A DNA stretch of 64,000 nt, taken from contig JAPWKC010000004.1 of the NCBI GenBank assembly GCA_028283725.1, positions 1,736,001 through 1,800,000 of the forward strand, read 5' to 3'. This document shows, piece after piece, positions 25,495-34,964 of the stretch (its first letter is position 1; every line of letters starts with the position of its first letter). The stretch comes from Neorhizobium sp. Its GTDB lineage: Bacteria; Pseudomonadota; Alphaproteobacteria; Rhizobiales; Rhizobiaceae. The notes below the pieces were generated by a model, which saw only the letters and a program-made list of their open reading frames with translations, made no database searches and had not been told where the DNA came from. Both the position numbers and the translations under genes were made by a program.

Positions 25495-25974
25495 ATGTCG
25501 CTTGATTCCGTTCAGGCCTTCATGGCCACCCATGCCCCCGATATCACCGTCATCGTGACTGCCGAAAGCTCTGCGACCGTGCCGCTTGCCGCCGCCGCGC
25601 ACGGTGTCGAGCCTGCGCAGATCGCCAAGACGATCTGCCTGCGGGCCGGGGAACTGACAATGCTAGTGGTGATGTCGGGCACGCGGCGCCTGGACAACCG
25701 GAAATTCAAGGACCGCTTCGGCGCCAAACCACGGATGGTCGATGCCGATGAAGTCTTTGCGCTGACCAGTCATCCCGTCGGCGGCGTATGCCCCTTCGGC
25801 CTGCCGGTACCGATGACGATTTTCTGCGACAGCTCGCTCAAGGCGTTTGCGGAAGTGCTTCCGGCAGCCGGAGCAACCAATGCCGCCGTGCGGATCTCGC
25901 CGGATCGGTTGGCGGCTTTGACCGGTGCCGAGTGGATCGACGTCAGCCAGGAGCCGGCTTTACCGGCTTCCTGA
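25495..25974 (+). CDS. YbaK/EbsC-family aminoacyl-tRNA editing protein
   Basis: A 159-residue YbaK/ProX-type domain. Proteins of this family hydrolyse mischarged tRNAs such as Ala- or Cys-tRNA(Pro) in trans. Recognisable parts are AAAAHGVEPAQIAKTICLRAG, the conserved VVMSGTRRLDNRKFK with its active-site lysine region, HPVGGVCPFGLP, and GATNAAVRISPDRL near the end. The frame is open far upstream across the sRNA locus, but ATG 25495 (MSLDSVQAFMATH) matches the family start. Exact substrate is not determinable. Confidence 0.88.
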   Translation: MSLDSVQAFMATHAPDITVIVTAESSATVPLAAAAHGVEPAQIAKTICLRAGELTMLVVMSGTRRLDNRKFKDRFGAKPRMVDADEVFALTSHPVGGVCPFGLPVPMTIFCDSSLKAFAEVLPAAGATNAAVRISPDRLAALTGAEWIDVSQEPALPAS

Positions 25975-26009
25975 CACGCATGCGGCATAGGATGCGAGGC
26001 CCAAGCCGA

Positions 26010-26384
26010 TTACGAGAAGCGATCACCGAGATAGCGCTGATACCAGGCCTGTTTGCTCTCGGCCGAGGCCGTGGCAACCGCATAACCGACGGCAAAGCCG
26101 ATCGCGCCGATCAGGGTAAACAGCGTCGTGGAAGCGGCAGGGTGTTCGCGAATGGTGCCGGCAACGGTGGTGGCTTCCTGCTGCACATAGGTTGCGGCAT
26201 CGCTGGCGCGCTCGGCAACCTTTTCATAGGCAATGCCGGTCTTTTCAGCCAGAATTTCGCGCAGGCCGGCAATTTCCGAACGCAGATTATCGATCTGCTC
26301 GCCGACACTGCCATCGCTCGGATGATGATCGAAAGAAGGGATCTTGGATTCGAAGGATTTCAAGCTTTTTACGGTCTCTGCCAT
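26010..26384 (-). CDS. Small membrane-anchored protein, ElaB/YqjD-like
   Basis: 124 residues with an N-terminal polar region, a predicted coiled coil (about residues 28-60, EQIDNLRSEIAGLREILAEK) and one C-terminal membrane helix (about 87-106, LFTLIGAIGFAVGYAVATA) preceded by IREHP. This layout resembles ElaB/YqjD/DUF883 proteins, which tether ribosomes to the membrane in E. coli in stationary phase. The similarity is in architecture and the REHP element only. A good GGAGG precedes the ATG. Function is unproven. Confidence 0.7.
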   Translation of the reverse strand: MAETVKSLKSFESKIPSFDHHPSDGSVGEQIDNLRSEIAGLREILAEKTGIAYEKVAERASDAATYVQQEATTVAGTIREHPAASTTLFTLIGAIGFAVGYAVATASAESKQAWYQRYLGDRFS

Positions 26385-26553
26385 GCCGGCCTCCTGTTTC
26401 AGACGAGAGTGCGGTCAACTTGCGAGCCTGCAATAAGTTCCTTTATCCACTGCCGTTTCTGTTCGAAAACCCATATCACGGCCGTGCGATCGGGCCGGGC
26501 TTGGGGCCTGTAGCACCCTTTACTATAGGGCCTTTGGCTATGGGGCCTTTGTG

Positions 26554-26820
26554 CTATCTGGCCTGGGCGAGCGTGCCTGCAAGCTCGACAAGCCGCCGCT
26601 TGTCATCTGCGCCCTTCTGCAACTGGTTGACCAGGATAAGCGCCAGCGCTTCCGCGTCCGGACTATCTTTTTCTATGCGATATTCGGCGCAGGCTTCGTC
26701 GAACACTTCCCGAAGGAGGTTGAGCTGTTCCGGATTGACCGGATTACGGACAAGATGTGCGGGCATCGCTTCCTTCCAGACAGGAGAATTATCTTTTCGA
26801 ATCAACGTCAGGTTCTGCAT
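26554..26820 (-). CDS. Small hypothetical protein
   Basis: An 88-residue protein I do not recognise. The C-terminal two thirds look helical (PEQLNLLREVFDEACAEYRIEK, then ALALILVNQLQKGADDKRRLVELAG). No signal peptide, membrane helix or cysteine motif is visible. It is divergent in promoter use from nothing nearby and sits alone between two other small minus-strand genes. Composition matches the local genome, so it is likely a real soluble protein. Confidence 0.55.
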   Translation of the reverse strand: MQNLTLIRKDNSPVWKEAMPAHLVRNPVNPEQLNLLREVFDEACAEYRIEKDSPDAEALALILVNQLQKGADDKRRLVELAGTLAQAR

Positions 26821-26964
26821 TCAACGCTGTGATCGCGCAGAAAGTGAGGCAGTGTGAACGGTCGCCAGGTCATGATTTTCCGTTGCAATGACAGATCAAT
26901 GGCTGGCGTGCCAGACATGCATCGACGGCCCTTGCGAGAAAAGGTCGACTTAGCGCCAGAATCC

Positions 26965-26992
26965 GTCCGGCGCCGCGAAAGCAGCGCCGGAC
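26965..26992. repeat. Perfect GC-rich hairpin
   Basis: GTCCGGCGC-N10-GCGCCGGAC, 9-bp stem, 34 bases beyond the stop of the following minus-strand gene. There is no T-run on either strand. It may act as a terminator or mRNA 3'-end stabiliser. The rest of 26821-27025 shows no supported gene. Confidence 0.4.
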
Positions 26993-27025
26993 GATGGTTC
27001 AAACATCAGGATCGCCCGAAGGCGC

Positions 27026-27235
27026 TCAGGCCATAGAGGCCGGATCGCCGATCGGCATCAGCGCCGGTTTGATCGCCGGGTCGAGCACGGGGTCCTGCGG
27101 GTTCTTGGTGTCACCCGTGTCCTGAACGGGTGGGCGCGCAGGCTTTTCCTGCGTCCTGTCGGGTACGCCACCCGTGGAAACGGGGCCGCGCGGTGTCAGT
27201 TCTTCCGGTGTGGGAAGCGGATCGCGATTGGGCAT
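27026..27235 (-). CDS. Small proline-rich hypothetical protein
   Basis: 69 residues, strongly Pro- and Asp-rich (PTPEELTPRGPVSTGG near the start, DPVLDPAIKPAL near the end) and probably disordered. It has no Cys, no membrane helix and no known domain. ATG 27235 has GGAG about 8 bases upstream, and longer starts lie in a frame without a binding site. Unknown function; the well placed binding site and compositional bias argue for a real gene. Confidence 0.55.
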   Translation of the reverse strand: MPNRDPLPTPEELTPRGPVSTGGVPDRTQEKPARPPVQDTGDTKNPQDPVLDPAIKPALMPIGDPASMA

Positions 27236-27333
27236 AATGCACTCCTTCGCTGTTACACCTCCTCTACGAACGCCATGGCGGCACGATGGTTCCGCGCCAG
27301 CGCCACGCTTCCGTCTGGCGGGCGCAGAAACGC

Positions 27334-27360
27334 AAAACGCCGGCACAGGGCCGGCGTTTG
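27334..27360 (-). terminator. Terminator of dnaJ
   Basis: AAACGCCGGC (27335-27344) and GCCGGCGTTT (27350-27359) form a perfect 10-bp stem with loop ACAGG. On the minus strand it ends in TTTTG, 24 bases after the dnaJ stop. Confidence 0.7.
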
Positions 27361-27382
27361 CTATCGCATTCGGTGGCTTCGC

Positions 27383-28513
27383 TCAGCCCTCGAAGAATTC
27401 CTTCATCCGGGCGAAGAAGCCCGTCGATTCGGGATTGTTTTCCTTCGACGAGATTTCCTCGAATTCCTGCAGCAGCTCGCGCTGGCGCTTGGTCAGCTTC
27501 TGCGGGGTCTCTATCTGGATCTGGATATAGAGATCGCCCGTCTGCGACGAACGCAGCACCGGCATGCCCTTGCCCTTCAGGCGGAACTGCTTGCCGGCCT
27601 GGGTGCCCTCGGGAACCGTGACGCGCGACTTGGAACCATCGAGCGTGCCGACATCGAACGTGCCGCCGAGGGCCGCCGTCGTCATCGAGATCGGTACGGC
27701 ACAATAGAGATCGGCGCCGTCGCGCTGGAAAAACTCATGCGGCTTGACCGACAGGAAAATATACAGATCACCGGCCGGGCCGCCGCGGGCGCCGGCCTCA
27801 CCTTCGCCCTGAAGACGGATACGGGTGCCATCCTCGATGCCCGAGGGGATGTTGACGGAAAGCGAACGCTCCTCGGTGACACGGCCCTGACCGTGGCACT
27901 TGCCGCAGGGATCGCTGATCGTCTGGCCGCGGCCATGGCAGGTCGGGCAGGTGCGCTCGACGGAGAAGAAACCCTGCGAGGCGCGGACGCGACCGGAACC
28001 ATGGCATGTGCCGCAGTTCTTCGGCTGGGTGCCCGGCTTGGCGCCCGAGCCGGAACAGACATCGCAGGTGATCGATGTCGGCACGCGGATCTGCGCGGTC
28101 TTGCCGGCGAACGCTTCCTCCAGCGTGATTTCCATATTGTAGCGCAGATCAGCGCCGCGTTCGCGACCGCCGGACGAGCGGCGGGCACGGCCGCCCCCCA
28201 TCATCTCGCCGAAAATATCCTCGAAGATATCGGAAAAGCCGCCGGCTCCACCGCCCATGCCGCCACCGCCGCCGCCCATTCCGCCCTGCTCGAAGGCTGC
28301 GTGGCCGAAACGGTCATAGGCCGCGCGCTTCTGCGGGTCCTTCAGCGTCTCATAGGCTTCGTTCAATTCCTTGAACTTTTTTTCCGACTCCGCGTCGCCC
28401 GGATTCTTGTCCGGGTGATATTTCATGGCGAGCTTTCGGAAGGCGCTTTTCAGTTCCTTCTCATCAGCCGAGCGACCGACCCCGAGTGTTTCGTAAAAGT
28501 CTGCTTTTGCCAT
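27383..28513 (-). CDS. dnaJ: Chaperone protein DnaJ
   Basis: A 376-residue class I J-protein that delivers clients to DnaK and stimulates its ATPase. Residues 1-70 form the J domain with the HPD triad in [11 protein letters not shown] Gly/Phe-rich segment (about 75-110) follows, then four CxxCxGxG zinc repeats ([32 protein letters not shown], about 145-215), then the client-binding C-terminal domains. It lies 97 bases after dnaK on the same strand, separated by a hairpin. Confidence 0.97.
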   Translation of the reverse strand: MAKADFYETLGVGRSADEKELKSAFRKLAMKYHPDKNPGDAESEKKFKELNEAYETLKDPQKRAAYDRFGHAAFEQGGMGGGGGGMGGGAGGFSDIFEDIFGEMMGGGRARRSSGGRERGADLRYNMEITLEEAFAGKTAQIRVPTSITCDVCSGSGAKPGTQPKNCGTCHGSGRVRASQGFFSVERTCPTCHGRGQTISDPCGKCHGQGRVTEERSLSVNIPSGIEDGTRIRLQGEGEAGARGGPAGDLYIFLSVKPHEFFQRDGADLYCAVPISMTTAALGGTFDVGTLDGSKSRVTVPEGTQAGKQFRLKGKGMPVLRSSQTGDLYIQIQIETPQKLTKRQRELLQEFEEISSKENNPESTGFFARMKEFFEG

Positions 28514-28541
28514 TTAATAGATCCGGCTCCGGAAAAGGCTC

Positions 28542-28563
28542 CGGCTGCACAAGGGCAGCCGGA
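28542..28563 (-). terminator. Hairpin between dnaK and dnaJ
   Basis: CCGGCTGC-acaagg-GCAGCCGG, a perfect 8-bp stem. On the minus strand it is followed by GAGCCTTTTCC, a short T-run. It may partly terminate or stabilise the dnaK message so that DnaK exceeds DnaJ. Confidence 0.5.
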
Positions 28564-28610
28564 TACTCAGTCAACTATGGTCGAGGTCTTGCCATGTGGC
28601 AACGAGAGGA

Positions 28611-30512
28611 TCAAGCCGACTTCTTGTCGTCCTTGATTTCCTCATAGTCGGCGTCAACGACACCATCATCCTTGTGGCCTTCGCCAGCGCCGCCTTCGGC
28701 CTGCTGAGCCTCGTAGATGGCCTGACCGAGCTTCATGGATACTTCCATCAGCGTCTGGGTCTTGGCCTGGATGTCGTCGGCGTTCGGCTCGGAGGCTTCG
28801 ACAGCGCCCTTGAGGGCCGCAATCGCATCTTCGATCGCCTTGCGGTCGGTCTCGGATACCTTGTCGCCGTAATCCTTGACGGACTTCTCGGTCGAATGGA
28901 TCAGGCTTTCGGCCTGGTTCTTCGCCTCGACGCCAGCACGACGCTGCTTGTCTGCCTCGGCATTGGCCTCGGCATCCTTGACCATCTTTTCGATGTCGGC
29001 GTCGGAGAGACCACCGGAGGCCTGGATGCGGATCTGCTGTTCCTTGCCGGTGCCCTTGTCCTTGGCCGAAACCTGGACGATGCCGTTGGCGTCGATATCG
29101 AAGGTGACTTCGATCTGCGGCATGCCGCGCGGTGCCGGCGGCAGGCCGACGAGGTCGAACTGACCGAGCAGCTTGTTGTCGGCAGCCATTTCGCGCTCGC
29201 CCTGGCTGACGCGGATGGTGACGGCCTGCTGGTTGTCGTCAGCGGTCGAGAAAGTCTGGCTCTTCTTCGTCGGGATCGTCGTGTTGCGGTCGATCAGGCG
29301 GGTGAAGACGCCACCGAGGGTCTCGATGCCGAGCGACAGCGGGGTCACGTCGAGAAGCAGAACGTCCTTGACGTCGCCCTGCAGAACGCCGCCCTGGATC
29401 GCTGCGCCAAGCGCCACGACTTCATCCGGGTTGACGCCCTTGTGCGGCTCCTTGCCGAACAGCTGCTTGACGATTTCCTGCACCTTCGGCATGCGGCTCA
29501 TGCCGCCGACGAGAACGACTTCATCGATCTCGGCAGCCGTGACGCCGGCATCCTTGAGGGCTGCCTTGCACGGTGCGACGGTGCGCTGGACCAGATCGTC
29601 GACGAGGCTTTCGAACTTCGAGCGGGTCAGCTTCAGCGTCAGGTGCTTGGGACCGGAAGCGTCGGCCGTGATGAACGGCAGGTTGATTTCGGTCTGCTGG
29701 GCCGAGGAAAGCTCGATCTTGGCCTTTTCGGCAGCTTCCTTGAGGCGCTGCAGAGCAAGCTTGTCGTTCTTCAGGTCGATGCCGTTGTCCTTCTTGAACT
29801 CGGCTGCGAGATATTCGACGAGACGCATGTCGAAGTCTTCACCGCCAAGGAAGGTGTCGCCATTGGTCGACTTCACTTCGAAGACGCCATCGCCGATTTC
29901 CAGAACCGAGATATCGAAGGTACCACCACCCAGGTCGTAGACGGCGATCGTCTTGCCGTCCTTCTTGTCCATGCCGTAGGCAAGGGCTGCGGCGGTCGGC
30001 TCGTTGATGATGCGCAGGACTTCAAGACCGGCAATGCGGCCGGCATCCTTGGTTGCCTGACGCTGGGCGTCGTTGAAGTAGGCCGGGACGGTGATGACGG
30101 CCTTTTCGACCTTTTCACCGAGATAGGATTCGGCGGTTTCCTTCATCTTCTGAAGGATCATGGCCGAGATCTGTGCAGGCGAATACTTCTTGCCCTGTGC
30201 TTCGACCCATGCGTCGCCGTTGTCGCCGCGAACGATCTCGAACGGAACAAGGCTCTTGTCCTTCTCGACGGTCTGATCTTCGAAGCGACGGCCGATCAGA
30301 CGCTTGACCGCGAAAAGCGTGTTCGTGGGGTTGGTGACAGCCTGGCGCTTGGCCGGCTGGCCGACGAGGCGTTCGCCATCGTCAGAAAATGCCACCATAG
30401 ACGGCGTGGTGCGCGCGCCTTCAGCGTTCTCGATAACCTTTGCATCCTTGCCATCCATGATGGCGACGCAGGAGTTTGTGGTCCCGAGGTCGATACCAAT
30501 TACTTTTGCCAT
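28611..30512 (-). CDS. dnaK: Molecular chaperone DnaK (Hsp70)
   Basis: A 633-residue Hsp70. The ATPase domain starts [18 protein letters not shown] and contains [31 protein letters not shown] and [10 protein letters not shown]. The substrate-binding domain follows at about 390, and the C-terminal lid ends in [14 protein letters not shown]. Longer upstream starts are open but ATG 30512 is canonical, with AGGAGA before it. A heat-shock-type promoter lies about 115 bases upstream. Confidence 0.98.
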   Translation of the reverse strand: MAKVIGIDLGTTNSCVAIMDGKDAKVIENAEGARTTPSMVAFSDDGERLVGQPAKRQAVTNPTNTLFAVKRLIGRRFEDQTVEKDKSLVPFEIVRGDNGDAWVEAQGKKYSPAQISAMILQKMKETAESYLGEKVEKAVITVPAYFNDAQRQATKDAGRIAGLEVLRIINEPTAAALAYGMDKKDGKTIAVYDLGGGTFDISVLEIGDGVFEVKSTNGDTFLGGEDFDMRLVEYLAAEFKKDNGIDLKNDKLALQRLKEAAEKAKIELSSAQQTEINLPFITADASGPKHLTLKLTRSKFESLVDDLVQRTVAPCKAALKDAGVTAAEIDEVVLVGGMSRMPKVQEIVKQLFGKEPHKGVNPDEVVALGAAIQGGVLQGDVKDVLLLDVTPLSLGIETLGGVFTRLIDRNTTIPTKKSQTFSTADDNQQAVTIRVSQGEREMAADNKLLGQFDLVGLPPAPRGMPQIEVTFDIDANGIVQVSAKDKGTGKEQQIRIQASGGLSDADIEKMVKDAEANAEADKQRRAGVEAKNQAESLIHSTEKSVKDYGDKVSETDRKAIEDAIAALKGAVEASEPNADDIQAKTQTLMEVSMKLGQAIYEAQQAEGGAGEGHKDDGVVDADYEEIKDDKKSA

Positions 30513-30626
30513 GTGTACTCTCTCCTTTAAGCGAACTGTCGGAACCCCGAGAGGCATTCCGCTGACAGTTCCTCGACTGGGATGGTCTTCTTGAATATCG
30601 CAGCATGGGCTGCTGTCATGCGGCGT

Positions 30627-30655
30627 ATATAAGGACGGGTTTTTCCGACTGCAAG
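30627..30655 (-). promoter_or_regulatory. Heat-shock (RpoH-type) promoter of dnaK
   Basis: On the minus strand CTTGCAG (30655-30649), 15 bases and CTTATAT (30633-30627) resemble the alphaproteobacterial RpoH consensus. It is well placed for dnaK with a leader of about 110 bases. The rest of 30513-30812 holds only a small CCTGC-gccgc-GCAGG hairpin and an imperfect direct repeat GGGCATTCCATGG/GGCATCCCGTGGG. Confidence 0.55.
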
Positions 30656-30812
30656 GCGGGAAATCGTGTGGCTTCAAGCAAAAATCAGAGTTTTTGCCGA
30701 GGCTTCGACGGAGCGACCGGGCGTGCCTGCGCCGCGCAGGGGCAGAGCGCGACACATAGGGCATTCCATGGGGCATCCCGTGGGGTGACACATCGAACGT
30801 TTAAAGACCGGA

Positions 30813-33443
30813 TTACCAGAGGCCGCTGGAGCCGACGGCAGCCGGTGGAACCGGTCCCTGACCGACATCGGCCGGCGGGAGCGGCGCCTGCGAATCGTAG
30901 GAGCCGCGGTACTGACGATAGTCACGCACGCCTCCCTGCTGCGAGCCGGAATAATCGCCCTGATAGCCGCCGCGATCGCCGTAGACCCGCTGTTGCTGCT
31001 GATATTGCGGATCCTGATAGCGGGGCGCCGGATATTGCTGGGGTGCCGGATAGGTCTGAACCGGGCGTGGCTGCTGCGGCTGCACGTTGGCCTGCTGTGA
31101 ACGGGCGGGCTGTGGATCATGCCTCTGCTGCTGTGGCTGTGGCTGATTCTGAACCTGACCCTGGGTCTGCCCCTGGCGCGGCTGGATGTTCGGCAGAGGT
31201 TGCGCCTCTACCGGTGCAGGCTGCGGATCGACGGTTGCGGATTGCTGCTGAACGGGCTGCGGCGCCGGCGGGAAATTGCCCGATACCGGCTGCGTATCGC
31301 GCGACGAAGCGCCGGGCAGGATGCCGGAAATGATGTCGCCAAGCGTCGTCGATTGGGGCTGGGGCTGCTGCTGCGCCGGCGGCAGGGCGTAGACGCCATC
31401 ACCGCCGAAGAGCGGCGTCGGCTTGTAGCCCTTCATCGCCGCCGTCATGTATTCCTTCCAGGCGCGTGCCGGGAGCGTGCCGCCGGTGACGCGCTTCATG
31501 TAGCTGCCGTCATCGTTGCCGAACCAGATACCGGTCGTCATGATGCTGGTGAAGCCGACAAACAGCGCATCGCGGGAGTTCTGCGTCGTGCCGGACTTGC
31601 CGGCCGCCTGCCAGCCATCGAGGCGCGCTGCCCGGCCGGTGCCTTCGGTGATGACGCCGCTCATCATGCTGTTCATGGTGGCGGCCACCTGATCGCTCAG
31701 CACACGGGGCGGGTTGGCGTAATCGGCATCGTAGAGAACCTTGCCATCCGCATCGGTGATGCGGGTGACGATATGCGGCGTTGCCTTGTAGCCGCCGTTC
31801 ATGAAGGCGGCATAGGAGGATGTCAGCTCGACCAGCGAGACTTCCGACGTGCCGAGCGCGATCGAGGCATTAGGCTGCAGATCGGAATCCACCCCGAGGC
31901 GGTGGGCCATCGAAATGACCTTGTCGACGCCGACCTGGACGACGAGCTGCGCGGCAACCGTGTTTAGCGAATGCGCCAGCGCGTAGGACAGAGGAACAGG
32001 CCCCTTGTATTCCTTTTCGTAATTCTCCGGCGTCCAGTTGCCGATCTTTACCGGCCCATCGTTGAACACCGTATCTGGGCGCAGGCCCGCTTCCATCGCG
32101 GCGGCATAGACGAAAGGTTTGAAGGCGGAGCCCGGCTGGCGTTTGGCCTTGATGGCGCGGTCAAACTGGCTTTCGGCGTAATCGCGGCCGCCGACCAGCG
32201 CGCGGATGGCGCCCGTCGCATCGACCGAAATCAGCGCCGCCTGGGTGGCGTTGACCTTGCCGCCTTCCTTTTTCAGGATATCGTTCAGCGCCTTGTCTGC
32301 CGCGGTTTCCAGCCGCTCATCGATCGTCGTCTGGACGACGACATCCTTCTTCGGCTCGCCGATCAGGCGTTTCACCTCGTCCATGACCATGTCGGCTGCA
32401 TATTGCTGCGCGCCCGACAGCATGCTCTTGGCCTTGGCGGGCGGCTGCGACATGGCCTTTTTCAAATCGCTGTCGGTGATGAAGCCCTCTTCGCGCATCG
32501 TGCCGAGAACGACCTGGGCACGCGTTTCGGCCGCCTCCGGATCACGCGCCGGAGACAGGCGCGAGGGCGCCTTCAGAAGGCCCGCAATGGTTGCGGCCTC
32601 GCCGAGATTGATGTCGCGGGCCGACTTGTTGAAATAGCGCCGCGATGCCGCTTCCACGCCATAGGTGTTCGAACCGAAATACATCCGGTTCAGATACATG
32701 GCGAGAATCTGGTCCTTGGTGAATTCATGCTCCAGCCAGAAGGAGAGAAGCACTTCCTGCACCTTTCGTTCGAGCGTGCGCTCAGGCGACAGGAAGAGAT
32801 TCTTTGCCAGCTGCTGGGTGATCGTCGATCCCCCCTGGACGGATTTGCCGAGCAGATTGTTGACGAAGGCGCGGGCAAGGCCGAGCGGGTCGACGCCGAA
32901 ATGCGAATAGAACCGGCGGTCCTCGATCGCCACCACCGCTTCCGGCAGGTAGGGCGACATTTCTTCGAGCGCGAGCGCCTCGCCGCCCGTCGCACCGCGG
33001 TTTGCGAGCACCGAGCCATCGACCGATTGAATCTTGATATTGGGAGGGCGGTCGGGAATGACCCAGCTGCTGGCCGAGGGCATCTTGGAGCCGTAATACA
33101 AAACGACACCGCCGACGCCGATCATACCCCAGATGCAGAGCACGATACCCCAGTAGACGAGCCGGCGCAGGCCACCGAAGAGACCGCCGCCCGAAGACCG
33201 CTTTTCCGGCTTGGCCTTGGGGGCCGGACGCGCGCGTTCGCGCCGCTCCAAGGGTTCGGCTTGGTCGTCGTCATCGCGACGGGCGCGTTTCGATGTCCGT
33301 GCAGTTCCGGCGATCCGATCGTCGGCATCGAGGTGAAAATCGTCATCACTCTCATCGCGCGAACCGCCGAAAGACGGTTCGACACGTCTTCCTGATTTTC
33401 CCTTGGCTGCCATACGAGCCGGCATATCCCCGTTGAGGCCCAT
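30813..33443 (-). CDS. Class A penicillin-binding protein (PBP1 type) with Pro/Gln-rich tail
   Basis: 876 residues. A charged cytoplasmic leader (1-90) and one membrane helix (about 92-115) precede a glycosyltransferase 51 domain (EDRRFYSHFGVDP, then GGSTITQQLAKNLFL). The transpeptidase domain has SAFK with the active-site Ser, SLN and KSGTTQ. It polymerises and cross-links peptidoglycan. The last 200 or so residues are low-complexity Pro/Gln/Tyr-rich sequence. Start is uncertain: ATG at 33443, 33425 or 33413; none has a clear binding site. Confidence 0.9.
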   Translation of the reverse strand: MGLNGDMPARMAAKGKSGRRVEPSFGGSRDESDDDFHLDADDRIAGTARTSKRARRDDDDQAEPLERRERARPAPKAKPEKRSSGGGLFGGLRRLVYWGIVLCIWGMIGVGGVVLYYGSKMPSASSWVIPDRPPNIKIQSVDGSVLANRGATGGEALALEEMSPYLPEAVVAIEDRRFYSHFGVDPLGLARAFVNNLLGKSVQGGSTITQQLAKNLFLSPERTLERKVQEVLLSFWLEHEFTKDQILAMYLNRMYFGSNTYGVEAASRRYFNKSARDINLGEAATIAGLLKAPSRLSPARDPEAAETRAQVVLGTMREEGFITDSDLKKAMSQPPAKAKSMLSGAQQYAADMVMDEVKRLIGEPKKDVVVQTTIDERLETAADKALNDILKKEGGKVNATQAALISVDATGAIRALVGGRDYAESQFDRAIKAKRQPGSAFKPFVYAAAMEAGLRPDTVFNDGPVKIGNWTPENYEKEYKGPVPLSYALAHSLNTVAAQLVVQVGVDKVISMAHRLGVDSDLQPNASIALGTSEVSLVELTSSYAAFMNGGYKATPHIVTRITDADGKVLYDADYANPPRVLSDQVAATMNSMMSGVITEGTGRAARLDGWQAAGKSGTTQNSRDALFVGFTSIMTTGIWFGNDDGSYMKRVTGGTLPARAWKEYMTAAMKGYKPTPLFGGDGVYALPPAQQQPQPQSTTLGDIISGILPGASSRDTQPVSGNFPPAPQPVQQQSATVDPQPAPVEAQPLPNIQPRQGQTQGQVQNQPQPQQQRHDPQPARSQQANVQPQQPRPVQTYPAPQQYPAPRYQDPQYQQQQRVYGDRGGYQGDYSGSQQGGVRDYRQYRGSYDSQAPLPPADVGQGPVPPAAVGSSGLW

Positions 33444-33641
33444 CCGAAGACGAGCGGTAAATACTCAATTCGCCCAGATCCGTCCTTGGACAATAAATGC
33501 GGCGATTTAAGGGGGCGTTAATCGTTTCCGGCGGCAAAGCGGGACGAGACTTTTGTATCAGACTATGCTAAAAAAGTGAGAGCAGGGGAAACAAAGCCAC
33601 CTGCCAATGCGCAAGAGGAGAAGAGCGCGCCCGGAACCGGG

Positions 33642-33662
33642 CTCCCTTGGAGGAGGGGAGGA
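33642..33662 (+). promoter_or_regulatory. Strong ribosome binding site inside a possible hairpin
   Basis: GGAGGAGGGGAGG (33650-33662) sits 2-8 bases before the small-gene ATG. CTCCC just upstream (33642-33646) can pair with GGGAG (33656-33660). A second hairpin GCCCGG-aa-CCGGGC precedes it (33629-33642). The arrangement could control translation. Confidence 0.4.
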
Positions 33663-33664
33663 TC

Positions 33665-33847
33665 ATGAACAAGATCGTGGAAGCAGTCATAAAGAACGGC
33701 GAAAAGCGAATTCCGGTCGGCCTCGTCAGCATCAAGCAGGCGCTTGAAATGAACGAGACGTCCCAGTTCGAGTTCAGCCATCCAGCTTACGAAGCCGGAT
33801 CGACCAACATCTTCGTCAATCGTGAAACATTGTCGAAACTGATGTAG
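33665..33847 (+). CDS. Small hypothetical protein with very strong RBS
   Basis: A 60-residue protein with no family I recognise. It is mixed alpha/beta in appearance (MNKIVEAVIKNGEKRIPVGLV, then helix SIKQALEMNE, ending INIFVN-like NIFVNRETLSKLM). It has no Cys, signal or membrane helix. The exceptionally purine-rich binding site and a perfect terminator 60 bases after the stop mark it as an independent, probably well-expressed small gene. Function unknown. Confidence 0.7.
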   Translation: MNKIVEAVIKNGEKRIPVGLVSIKQALEMNETSQFEFSHPAYEAGSTNIFVNRETLSKLM

Positions 33848-33907
33848 GCGAAAAGCCGATATAGACTGCCGACCACACCGGCAGAAGCACACAGTCCCCC
33901 ATCAAGG

Positions 33908-33964
33908 CCATCCGGCCCGACACGGATCCCCACAAGGGATCGAACGGCGGGCCGGATGGTTTTT
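33908..33964 (+). terminator. Terminator of the 60-residue gene
   Basis: CCATCCGGCCCG (33908-33919) pairs perfectly with CGGGCCGGATGG (33948-33959), enclosing a smaller hairpin GATCCC-cacaa-GGGATC, and is followed by five T's. Confidence 0.9.
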
Positions 33965-34006
33965 CCATATGCGCGCGGCTTTCCGTCGGAGCGACAAAAT
34001 CCGATG

Positions 34007-34213
34007 TCAGTAATGCGGCGGGCGGGTGATCGCCGGTGCCTCCAGCGAGGTTTCCTCAAGCGACAGAAAGCGCTCCGTCAGGCGATCGAGCTTGGCGCGC
34101 GTCTGCTCGACGACGGTCCACTGCTCGGCCAGCTGGTCGGAGAGTTCGTCGATCACCTTGGCCTGATGCGCCGCAAGCTCCTCCAGCGCGATTATTCTTG
34201 TCTCGTCACTCAT
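34007..34213 (-). CDS. slyX: SlyX-family protein
   Basis: 68 residues of predicted coiled coil (about 6-55) ending in the characteristic PPHY. This matches the small SlyX family, whose biochemical role is unknown. The ATG lies three bases after the stop of the upstream cupin gene, so they form a two-gene unit. Confidence 0.85.
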   Translation of the reverse strand: MSDETRIIALEELAAHQAKVIDELSDQLAEQWTVVEQTRAKLDRLTERFLSLEETSLEAPAITRPPHY

Positions 34214-34216
34214 CCG

Positions 34217-34768
34217 TCAGTCTTCCTTGGGGCTGTCCTTGAGGTCCGCTTTCCCGGCGGCCTTCCATGCCCTGACGCTGTCCGGCATGCCGTCATGGGG
34301 GCCGAGCGGCCTGACCGGCACGTCGCCCCACCAGTCCGGCCGGGTCGAGCGCATTTCGGGGTGTTTCGGGTAATAGATGCGATTGTCGGACCGCGATACC
34401 TCGCCGACGACCAGAAGCCGCACTTCCGCATCGGAATTGTTGATAAACGTGTGGGCGATACCGGTGCCGGCGGGAAAACCGACGGAATCGCCGGGTGCCA
34501 AGCGATGAAGCGCGCCATCGAGCCAGACATCCGGCGCACCTTCCAGCACGTAGACGAATTCCTCCTCCAGGCTTTCGGCATGCGGAAACGATGTTCGCCG
34601 GCCCGGCGGCAACCGCTCGTGATGGATACCCAGGCGCGTAAGGCCAAAATGGCGTGCGAGCGGCGCCCCGATCGCCAGCAATTCGTCGTCGCCCCGGTAG
34701 CGCCCGTCATCGGGACCTTCCACCTCGCGCCAATGGCTGATGCAGGACGGGCGGTGGGTGTCGCTCAT
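34217..34768 (-). CDS. Cupin-domain protein
   Basis: 183 residues with one cupin barrel at about 45-135. The first motif reads HAESLEEEFVYVLEGAPDVWLDG (shown only as landmark), with His and Glu metal ligands, and the second reads GDSVGFPAGTGIAHTFINNSD with a His. No catalytic partner is suggested by the neighbours. The C-terminal DWWGDVP and RPLGPHDG extend beyond the barrel. It could bind a sugar or act as a dioxygenase or isomerase. The start has GGGAGG upstream. Confidence 0.8.
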   Translation of the reverse strand: MSDTHRPSCISHWREVEGPDDGRYRGDDELLAIGAPLARHFGLTRLGIHHERLPPGRRTSFPHAESLEEEFVYVLEGAPDVWLDGALHRLAPGDSVGFPAGTGIAHTFINNSDAEVRLLVVGEVSRSDNRIYYPKHPEMRSTRPDWWGDVPVRPLGPHDGMPDSVRAWKAAGKADLKDSPKED

Positions 34769-34964
34769 GATGCAGCCTCCCTTCTGGACGGGTGCCGGGC
34801 GCAGGGCGACGCGGCATCACCTTGCGCCCCCGGCGTCCGGGGGCAGGTCATGAGGCGTAAATTAGAGCAAACCCCTGTTGCGGTCCAGAAGCGCGACCGG
34901 AAGAGATTGGCGCAAAGGATCGGCCCAAGGCCGGAGGCCGGATTGGGGCCGGATTGGGGCCGGA

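Noticed and set aside
26808..27002. A 64-codon minus-strand frame between two small genes
   Set aside because: Arg-rich, no RBS, and it crosses a GC hairpin; looks random.
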